A stretch of 64,000 bases of DNA, taken from contig CM114272.1 of NCBI GenBank assembly GCA_050084515.1, positions 51,150,001-51,214,000 on the forward strand, read 5' to 3'. This document shows positions 55,801-64,000 of the stretch, piece after piece. This stretch comes from Blasia pusilla. Its lineage: Eukaryota > Marchantiophyta > Marchantiopsida > Blasiales. Below the pieces are notes generated by a model. The model was not told the DNA's origin. It saw nothing but the letters and a program-made list of their open reading frames with translations, and did not search any database. The position numbers were made by a program, and so were the translations under genes. The first letter of the stretch is position 1. The number at the start of each line of letters is the position of its first letter.

Positions 55801-56490
55801 GGGAATAATAGTTACGGCCCCAACTTAAAGGCCTTAAATTATGGTTCTCTCGGAGGTTTATGCAAAACTCCATATTTTTTGCAGAGACACCAAAATGCTC
55901 CAACGAATCCTTGAAGTGACGTGGACCAATAGAACCCTCATGGTGGCCCCCGTTACTTCTTTGTCAATTCATTCGTGGTCTTTCACACATTGGAACATTG
56001 GTCTTCATTAGAACTATTATTATAAAGGTTTGTATTGATTACCTTTGTATTGTACATCCTTTCTATGTCGTATTATGCAATGTTGATTGTTAACGTAACA
56101 ATCAACATTAGTATAGTATATTCAACTCTATATCGTATACTTTCCAAGCTATATTTTCCCATGCTACACGTATGCGTAATGTCTCCTATTGTTTGTATTG
56201 AAGGCCTAAGTCGTGTCTCTCTTGAATTGAAGACTATTATACACAACCACAAAATTGGTCTCTAAGTCTCGGTTTGTATTGAAGACTAGACACAAATTTA
56301 ATTATTTAAATTTTGGGTCTCTAAATTGCTCTATCTTGATCGGAATCCCGACACAAAAGTACAATAAATTTTATGTATGTGTACACTTACATTTTCATAT
56401 TTAAAAAAATATAAATGTACCCCCATCCCACTTTTGGGGCCGCCATACTGGTTATTGTTCGAACTTTTACGGAGGAGTGAAATTATTTAG
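49860..56490. other. AT-rich region without a recognisable gene
   Basis: All six frames are short. I see no transposon protein motif, LTR pair or tRNA-like structure. 50480-51400 is less AT-rich and could be an old element body, but its frames (for example 51137-51388 minus) match nothing I know. 52500-56000 is strongly AT-rich. Confidence 0.5.
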
Positions 56491-56497
56491 GGTTGGC

Positions 56498-56960
56498 AAG
56501 TAAATGCCAATCTTTTGCAAAGTTTGATCTTGAGATTTATTAATAATTATGACAAAAGCAGGGCGAATAAGAAATTGAAACCTACGCAAATCAAATGGCA
56601 AATCGGAGTCAGATGCAATCAATGGGATACGTGGAATAAAAACTCGTTCTCCAATATTCTTCTATATGATGACTTCAACATCAATGCAATCTTGCATAAA
56701 TTTATGAATCACCAATCTAGTCCCGTTTGCTTGTCCATGTGATCCATTCATGTTTCGTAAGAGCATGATTGGTGCACCAATCTTCAAACACATGCGATGC
56801 GGAGGTAGTCCAGGAGGCAAGCATGTGTTCAAAAATTCAGTTGGATAGATATGACTCATCCCCTCATTTAGAATAGAATCAACGCACAGGTCAATATGCT
56901 TCTGTACACAATATGTAGTGAATTGGTGAGAACTAATTCAAACTTAATATTACTATCCAA
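56498..56960 (-). pseudogene. Helitron helicase C-terminus
   Basis: Minus-strand reading: SHIYPTEFLNTCLPPGLPPH, LKIGAPIMLLRNMNGSHGQA, NGTRLVIHKF. After a frame change it continues with DLRRFQFLIRPAFVIIINKS and QDQTLQKIGIYLP. These are the last helicase motifs of Helitron Rep-helicase proteins, which transport DNA by rolling-circle replication. It stops at IYLP near 56500. The rest of this protein (Rep) lies at 60115-62700 on the same strand, with other elements between. Confidence 0.82.
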
Positions 56961-57014
56961 ACTTCCCCAAAAAGAAGCTCCAATAAGAGAATTAGAAGGG
57001 TAGAAGGATTACCT

Positions 57015-57560
57015 GTCAAAGCTGTCACGTCTTTTAGGATAGATCTGGCGAGATCTAATAGAGTTCTTTGGAGATATTTAGGACAACCTCAAGAGGTCGA
57101 GGATGACCTGCTGAGACCACGGGTAACCTGCGAGAGCAGATTTCCCTTTGGTTTCGGCTCATTTGGAACCATGTTGAGAAAATGGTAACTTTGAGTAAGT
57201 TATTATTTTTGGTTTAGTTGACTTTCCACTTTGGGAAGTTGCCTTTGACTTGCTACAATAGGTCAAGAGCCAAGGAGGTGACCTGCGAACGTAGGTTATT
57301 GGGGAAAGAGCTTGGGAGAGGGAAAGGGGTATACCTCCAGGAGAGAGAGTTTGGGAGCTCATTCTCTCTTTGTTAAACCTCTTCGCAAGAGGCGGCAGAG
57401 TTATGGTCCTCCTTGCTTTGATTGTATAACCCAAGCCTCTCATTAGGAGAATGGGTTTGGTTTGACATGAGAGAGAGTGCACACCATGGAAAGCTTGGTG
57501 TGAGATGTAATGTGAGATTTGATCGATTTACAAAGAGAGAATGAGAGAGTGAGAGGTTTT
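57015..57560 (+). repeat. LTR copy L3 of the methyltransferase gypsy family
   Basis: It aligns by eye with L1 and the reverse complement of L2: ctgtcacgtcttttaggat, GGTCGAGGATGACCTG, CTCATTTGGAACCAT, GGTCAAGAGCCAAGG, CTCATTCTCTCTTTG and ATGGGTTTGGTTTGACATG. It has the same orientation as the methyltransferase copy M2 that follows, so it is probably M2's own 5' LTR. Confidence 0.7.
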
Positions 57561-58029
57561 CAATGGGGGAGCTCGCTGTTCACTCGCCGTTGCTGCAAGT
57601 TGGGGACCGTATTTCCCGTTTAAAGGTTCATTGGAGTGCTTACCGGAGCAAGAGCACTTGTTGGGGTTGTTTCCTTGGCCGATTTTTTGTGTGGAAGACC
57701 GGCGCACTGAAGCGCTGCCCAAATTTCTTTAGAGATTGAGTATGGGGGCAGGTTGCCCATGCCACTGCTCTTGAGAGCACAATGTACCTCTATGATTTCT
57801 GATTTTACAAGTTTGAACTCTTCGTTGGGAAAAATCAGCGCAGAAGCGTTGCCAAAATTTTGGTAGGAGTGCAAATTGAAGGGCTGCATGGGAACCCCTC
57901 TCAATTTTTTTTGGAATTTCCAATGGAAATTTTTTTGACTTCTTCGTCGATCCAAAAGCCGTGCACGCTGTGGAACAAACAATGAGTGATTTGGAGCTGC
58001 AAGGAGAAAGTTATGGCCCACAATTAATG
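57561..58029. other. Linker between L3 and M2, function unknown
   Basis: A 133-codon minus-strand frame (57620-58021) crosses it but matches nothing I recognise and lies antisense to the flanking element. It is more likely the untranslated or gag-side part of the M2 element. Confidence 0.35.
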
Positions 58030-59172
58030 GGTGCCGTTGTGGGCCTCGAGTGAGGAGCCGATGCTTGACCGATAAGTATGTGTAGACAGCGTGGAGTCAC
58101 TTATTTGCACTAGAGCGTGATGGATTAGTGGAACCTGAGGTAGCCCAGAGTGCTACTATGACCCCTTTGGACACCATCCCAATTGTGTGGTGCATCCCAA
58201 AGGAGGATATTCGTGTGTTGGATGTCTTCGGAGGGATCAACACTGGCTTAGCTGTTGTTTTGCTGGTTGGAGTGCGCGTGCAACAGTATCTCTACGTTGA
58301 GATTAATGATGTTGCGAGCATCGCTTCACTTCACCATATGGTGCAATTATGCCTCCGATATCTTGACTTGTTGTCTGCGTCCGCCATCCGGGGTTACCAG
58401 AGTTCCCTACCGAGGGATATTTCATTGTTGGGGACGCAAGACTTAGAGCGGGTAGGGACCATAGATTTGGTCACTGCAGGTTGGTCTTGTTAGGGCCAAT
58501 TGAGTGTTGGATGAGGTAGCGGGTTAGCTGACTCCTGGTCTAGGTTATTTTGGGGGATGATGCAGATCTTGCGGCACTTGCAAGAGTACCAATTTCGTTC
58601 TCCAGCATACATTCTGGATAATGTACTAATTTTGGGCAATTCGAGGTCATGCGCGGTGACAAGTGTACATAAGGTGTGCGCATCGATTGGTCTGGCAATG
58701 TTGTTGGATATGGTGGATGTAGGTTCAATGTTGTTGGATAGCACATCACCCGCGTCTTTAGTGGACCAACTTGGTACCACATGAGGTGTTGCGGAGGGCT
58801 TATGCGAGAGTGGAGTGCCCCTCTGATTTTAGGGATTGTATTATGGATCCAAGTCTTCGATCACTGGCAGTGAGGCACGATGATTGACCTCCGTTGACTG
58901 TGGTCAACACGATTGGCATGCCACATGCAGTCTTTCCCATATTTATGAGTTTTCCCGCTTCCTATGCATTCAAGGAGGTCGGACATGGATTGATTTGGGA
59001 TGACCAGGTACAACGGTTGATGGAGCCCAACGCCGATGAGCGAGAGCAAATGATGGGACCCCTCAGGAGTGACGATAGTACCGTCACTATCAGAGGCATT
59101 AAGATGTCATGTCTTATGTCGGGCGATGGACTTGAACTGTTTGACATAGATTTTCAGATTTGGAGTAGCTGA
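58030..59172 (+). pseudogene. C5-cytosine DNA methyltransferase domain of a gypsy element (M2)
   Basis: Linker LTDKYV-stop-TAWSHLF, then PLDTIPIVWCIPKED, RVLDVFGGINTGLAVVLLVG (motif I, 58211-58270) and QQYLYVEINDVAS. SSLPRDISLLGTQDLERVGT and IDLVTAGWSC follow (motif IV, Pro of the PC pair is Ser; Cys at 58488-58490; then TAG). Next come SPAYILDNVLILGNSRS (motif VI, Glu to Asp), HHPRL-stop-WTNLVPHEVL (motif VIII), MDPSLRSLAVRHDD and VSFPASY-like MSFPASYAF. GLIWDDQVQRLMEPNADERE and an MSGDGLELF stretch end it (motif X region). The C-terminal target-recognition part is better preserved here than in M1. Stops and the damaged catalytic pair make it inactive. Confidence 0.8.
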
Positions 59173-59224
59173 GCAATGTTATTTGAGGATATGACAAATC
59201 ACAACTATTGCGTTGGTGAGTTCT

Positions 59225-59526
59225 ATGCCTACCGAGACATTTGATGCACTGGTTGGGGGCAAGACCCGAGGAGATCGACACACTAGGTATGATTGGGAGA
59301 GACATCCTTGGACTTTTTGGGATGTTTTTCAAGTACGCCAAAAGATGATAACCACAACATTGAGTGTGGTTTTGAGTACTGCACGTGGAGATCAAAGTTT
59401 GCAGTTGGCTACAGGGGAGCAGTTAGGTTCTATTGTCCGAGATGGAATTGCACCATAGCAACCGCCAACACCCGTGCCAGAGAGTCCTACCGTAGTCATG
59501 ATGGAGACTTAGGAGCCAGATATGGG
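59225..59526 (+). repeat. 302-bp direct repeat, copy 1
   Basis: It matches 59762-60063 over its whole length, with scattered substitutions. Both copies keep a plus-strand reading with TFWDVFQVRQ or its equivalent, LSVV and VPESPTV, perhaps a Gag-like N-terminal segment. It follows the M2 methyltransferase directly. Confidence 0.85.
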
Positions 59527-59559
59527 CCCTAAGTTGATAGGAGGAGAGCGGCACCGGAT

Positions 59560-59755
59560 ACATTAGTTCCGTAGAAGTTAGAATCTCACATGTCGTCTCC
59601 TCACCGACCTCTGGATCTAAGGACTCTCCATCACAGCTCGCTGTCGAAGTCTCAGCAATTTGGCTCTCCATAGCCAACAAACCCAAATAGGTTGACGGGT
59701 GTCATCCTGACAACAACTCCTCATTACTCTCTCCACACATCCGCCTCTGCAGCAT
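59560..59755 (-). pseudogene. Gypsy fragment between the 302-bp repeats
   Basis: The plus-strand text CGTCTCCTCACCGACCTCTG (59597-59616) and the following 150 bp resemble 43795-43945, the RNase H-integrase linker of G1, in the same relative orientation. It is thus a minus-strand fragment of the same family wedged between the two repeats. Confidence 0.55.
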
Positions 59756-59761
59756 TGTTCC

Positions 59762-60063
59762 ATGCCTATCGAGACGTTTGAGGCAATGGTTGGGGGCAAG
59801 ACTCGAGGAGATCGACACACTATGTGTGATCACGAGAGACACCCTTGGACTTTTTGGGATGTTTTGTAGGTACGCCAAGAGATGATAGCCACAACATTGA
59901 GCGTGGTTCCGAATACTGCATGTGGAGATCAAAGTCTGCAGTTGGCTATAGGAGAGCAGTCGAGTTCTATTGTCCGAGATGGGATTGCACCATAGCTACA
60001 ACCGACACGCGTGCCAGAGAGTCCTACCGTAGCCACGATGGAGACTCGGGGGCCAGATATGGG
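59762..60063 (+). repeat. 302-bp direct repeat, copy 2
   Basis: Second copy of 59225-59526 in the same orientation. It ends at GGG followed by a run of A residues (60064-60074), where Helitron sequence resumes. Confidence 0.85.
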
Positions 60064-60114
60064 AAAAAAAAAAAGCCAACATGGAAAGATCCTTACCTAC
60101 GATTGATCGGATAA

Positions 60115-62700
60115 CCATTTTTCGTCTCTGTCGTGTTGGTTGCAAAAGCTTTAGGATAGCCTTTGGTGCACTTATTTGTTTCCTTATCCATACATGGTGC
60201 ATTAGGATTCAGTGGTCCACATGGTAGTGAACCATGGAATTAGCGACAGTAGAATACAACCTTCGATGGATAGCCTCACTCGAGATTTCTACTGAAATCA
60301 TACGATCATAATCAAAAGTGGTACATGGTTTATCCTCATGACCTAAAATAATAAGAACGTGAACATGTGGCAAACCTCTTTTTTGGAATTCCACCACATA
60401 GATGCATCCGACAACTCGACCCAATATTTTATTTTCGATGATAAGTCGTAATAACTCCTTTTTCTTTTAAAAAACCCGCATGACCAAATTAGGTTGGTCC
60501 GCAGTTGATTGACCAAGTAATAAGGCGGATGTAATCTCCTCCCACTTAGGATTGCATGTCATGGTCAAAAAGGAGTGAGGCTTCCCCAATTGTCTCACAA
60601 TTCTCATTGCATCCTTATACAATTCATGCATATGACGTGGCCCTATAGTAAAATAGAGGATAATATTATGCCTCTCCAAACCTTCTACTATCCACATCAT
60701 GTCGATGTAAGGCATCCTTTAAACTTTTATATAATTCAGCCCTCAACTCTTTCTGATTTAACCGGACCCATGATAATCCTTGCATCTCCACAATGGCATA
60801 AAAGTCGACCATATATTCTTGAGTAAGTCGACCAAATCGCAATAATCGATTGTCATCTTCACCTCCAATCTGTATTTGAAGTTGAAAATATGCAAATTGC
60901 AAGGCCGTAGCACTCTTTGACCTTCTTTCCCCAATATTATCACCATTGAATATTTCCTCATCCATATAATCATCACAAGCTTCAATGTGCCCCTCCTCCT
61001 CATGAGTAACATGGCCTAGTCATTTGGGTCTTTGAGTCCTTTCGAGTCTCCCAAACGGTATTCCGATATGCCAACTTGCTTCACCACAGATAAATAATAG
61101 AACAAAGTATAATTGAATATATGCTTCATTGAGGTCAGATAAGTGCCTCACTCCTCCTCCATGTAGTCATACAATAATATCACAATGTTCAACATGTTCA
61201 CTTCCATCACTTGGTAAGATTGCCGCAAACTCAGAAGTAGTCGATAAGTTAGAACACTTTGCATCGAGACCTCTCTTACTTGGCTTCAGAATGATCTGCA
61301 TATTAAGATCACTTGCTTCATATGCCATATGACAAAAGATCTTCACAAAAGGATTATACTCATGCAAAATATCTTGTAGCCCTTTCAAAATGTCCATATT
61401 AAAATCAAAAGATATAGACATAACTCTTCCACGATTCTCCAATTCATTAGCAGTATCATGAATATAGAGTTGAGCAAATTGGGGATACCCCCTATATCAA
61501 GATGTAAGGGTCCAATAGAATGATAGATCTCTCCTTGGATCATGAAGTGTCCAATGCCACCAACTTGTTCATTTACGTGCACACTAGTAGATGCAAGTTG
61601 AAGCGCAAAATTGTAAGCTCGAGCATGTTTAAGGAAATGAAGACTTCTAGGACCAATACCCAAAATCAATGATTTCAGAAATAAAGGATACACTGTGGAA
61701 TTTAGCAGATATATTATATAAAATTAGAAATAGGTTTACAGTTTGTTACTGACTCCAAGTCCAAGGTATATCAAAAGAGTTTTAATGGTGGCTAAGATTG
61801 AGACCATTTTTGGGGTCCTAAGACTCTATCTAGGATCTCATTTCCGGAAGCACTCCGCGAACCAAGTTTGTGTAGTAATGCGAGTTGCCGCAAAATCTGG
61901 AATTCTTAGACATTCGGGACAGAGCTCATACTGCTAATGGCTTGAAGTGGCAGAAGCTTAAAAGAAGCATTTGGAGCCAACAACGCGATTATCTTAATTA
62001 TAATGTAACACGTGCGGAACAGTTCCGCAGGGCTCTATAATCTCCCCGCTTTGTGCCAATATCTTCCTACATAAGTTGGATTGTTATGTCGAAGACATAC
62101 TCATACCAAAATACAATATAGGCAAAATGTATTCTCCCATGGCCACACACACATGCCATATGGTGAGGCAGTAAACTTTGTATCTTTCACCATTTCACAT
62201 TTCCAATGCAAAGCACAACATGATGGGCATATTTTATCTCATACAACCCAATGTATGACAATCATTGATAAGACTCGAACTCTTGTGTAATCGTAACTTC
62301 CTAATATCATTTTCTTGGACATTTGGTCTCCTTTTAAGATTAAGTAAGGAATTTGCTCTCACTATCTTCTCAATATTAGACACTTGATGGATTATAGAAG
62401 CATTTGTTACTGGGGCACTTTCTGGTAAGAGAACTCCATTAGAGGTGGAAGACACATGACCTACTCTTGACATTACTTCGTTCCCAAGATGGGGAGGAGT
62501 GAAAGTCTTATCACTGAATTCATGTAGACCTTCCAATTATCCACTCATAATAGAAAGAGCGATAAGTAACTCAACTCTTGGTGTTACATAAGTAGTTGGC
62601 CTCATCGTAGAGGAATTCTCAACAACTTCATGGAATGCACAATTAGATAACTGAAGCATTGGTCTTGGCGATTCATAAATATCTCTTGGGGATCGAATTT
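60115..62700 (-). pseudogene. Helitron Rep (HUH) part of a Rep-helicase
   Basis: Minus-strand pieces in order: RAYNFALQLASTSVHVNEQV (61693-61385), LHEYNPFVKIFCHMAYE (61442-61167) and RLTQEYMVDFYAIVEMQGLS (60965-60666). Then GKPHSFLTMTCNPKWEEITS (60715-60467), VYVVEFQKRGLPHVHVLIIL (60424-60209, the HUH replication-initiator site HVH) and CMDKETNKCTKGYPKAF near 60180-60130. This is the N-terminal half of plant Helitron proteins. Frame changes occur between pieces. The helicase middle part is missing, and its end is found at 56498-56960 beyond the inserted gypsy copy. Confidence 0.83.
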
Positions 62701-62739
62701 GAACTTCTTGATTTTCTCCCAACATCACTCCATTTGCAT

Positions 62740-63193
<454 letters not shown>

Positions 63194-63329
63194 TTTTTTC
63201 CTTCATATTATTTTTAGACTAAGAAGATATTGATTTACAGGGTTAAAGAAAGAAATACTTAAAGCCATCCCAAAAGCTGCTTATACCTTACTCATCCAAG
63301 TGAATACTCAAGAGTTTGTCATGGTAAAT

Positions 63330-63990
63330 GAGATATAGGGCGAGATAGTATGAAGGCCTTATAGGAGTCTTTTACTTCCCTATTTTGAGAGGTCATATAT
63401 GACCTACTCTTAGGAATTGACTTACGAGTGTAGGTCATTTTTCCTTTATGAGGAATGACAACCTTGGAGAGGTTGATCCTTCCATCCTCTATGTGGAGCC
63501 ACTTCGGTCTATAACGTCGAGGGTTAGTTGGTAGTTTGTCTCATGAAAGGATCACATGTGTAGTGATTATGAAGTTAGTACCTTATGTACGCCAGATCCT
63601 TAGTGACCTGCTAGGAAGAGGCTACCTGTGTGTATAGGTTATCCATGGAGGTGCCGAGAGGGGTACATCTCGGATGAAGCTCATTCAAAGTTCATCTTCC
63701 TTGGATCAGACCCATGTTAGGATCAATGATACATTGTAACATGTATCTATCGAGTATGGATTCTCTCTTCAAGAGTGGGCTCAAATTGATGAGAGATCAC
63801 ACATATTTAGAGTATATTTCACACTTTTTTCTACTGTTATTGCAATATGTATCATTGAGTGGATGTTTCGATGAAGCATAGGTGATTGCAAGTTTCATCA
63901 GATTTTATATTCCATATCAACTTTATATTGGGATTGTCTAGTCGTTCATGTGTAGATATATTAGGATTCATAGTTAGATGGATCTAAGAC
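63330..63990 (+). repeat. LTR-like sequence related in style to L1-L3
   Basis: It contains GGTCATATATGACCTACTC, GTGTAGGTCAT, GTGACCTGCTAGG, AGGTTATCCATGG, GAGAGGGGTACATCTCG and GAAGCTCATTC. The order is similar to the GACCTG/AGGTTA/GGGGTATACCTC/GAGCTCATTC landmarks of L3. Overall similarity is weak, so it may be a diverged LTR of a related family. No coding part is in the window. Confidence 0.4.
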
Positions 63991-64000
63991 TTGTATGCAT

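Noticed and set aside
57620-58021. 133-codon minus-strand frame as a host gene
   Set aside because: It lies inside the L3-M2 element in antisense, has no recognised motif, and ends at the start of the methyltransferase linker.

Overview
The window looks like nuclear DNA of a land plant. It holds one host gene with plant-type introns, Ty1/copia elements primed by plant initiator-tRNA-Met sequences, a Helitron, and a Ty3/gypsy family resembling polyproteins known mainly from green algae and charophytes. A non-flowering plant (bryophyte, lycophyte or fern) is my best inference; the sequence does not settle it.

Host gene: the only well-supported host gene is LIG6, plant DNA ligase 6, on the minus strand (36829 to 14762). 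I reconstructed 20 exons by matching splice sites and reading frame. They sum to 5,037 nt, an exact reading frame of 1,678 codons plus stop. Exon 1 encodes an SNM1/Artemis-like metallo-beta-lactamase/beta-CASP nuclease, a PCNA-binding motif and a UBA-like segment. Exons 2-20 encode an ATP-dependent DNA ligase with its catalytic motifs. Two young Ty1/copia elements sit in its introns: A at 17247-22599 and B at 24748-30218.

Left flank (1-14.7 kb): unrecognised sequence, a 3'-truncated copia element C (6732 to about 2130, minus), a decayed PIF1-type helicase (6733-8330), unassigned sequence with intron-like pieces, an LTR containing a perfect 44-bp palindrome, and unassigned sequence.

Right flank (38.5-64 kb): a nest of decayed transposons. 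The most interesting is a Ty3/gypsy family whose pieces give the domain order protease, C5-cytosine DNA methyltransferase, reverse transcriptase, RNase H, integrase, PHD finger. Methyltransferase copies lie at 49.1-49.85 kb and 58.1-59.17 kb (plus), with a stub at 38.87-38.92 kb (minus). The RT/RH/IN/PHD part lies at 45.4-42.35 kb (minus). Such an element would carry both a writer of DNA methylation and a putative chromatin reader. A Helitron (Rep at 62.7-60.1 kb, helicase C-terminus at 56.96-56.5 kb, minus) is split by one of these copies. 49.9-56.5 kb is AT-rich without a recognisable gene.

Copia elements A and B share an unusual primer-binding site. It is complementary to the anticodon arm of initiator tRNA-Met, not its 3' end, and the gag ATG lies inside it, opposite the CAU anticodon. 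Element A also has its protease-to-RT interior inverted while LTRs and target-site duplication are intact.
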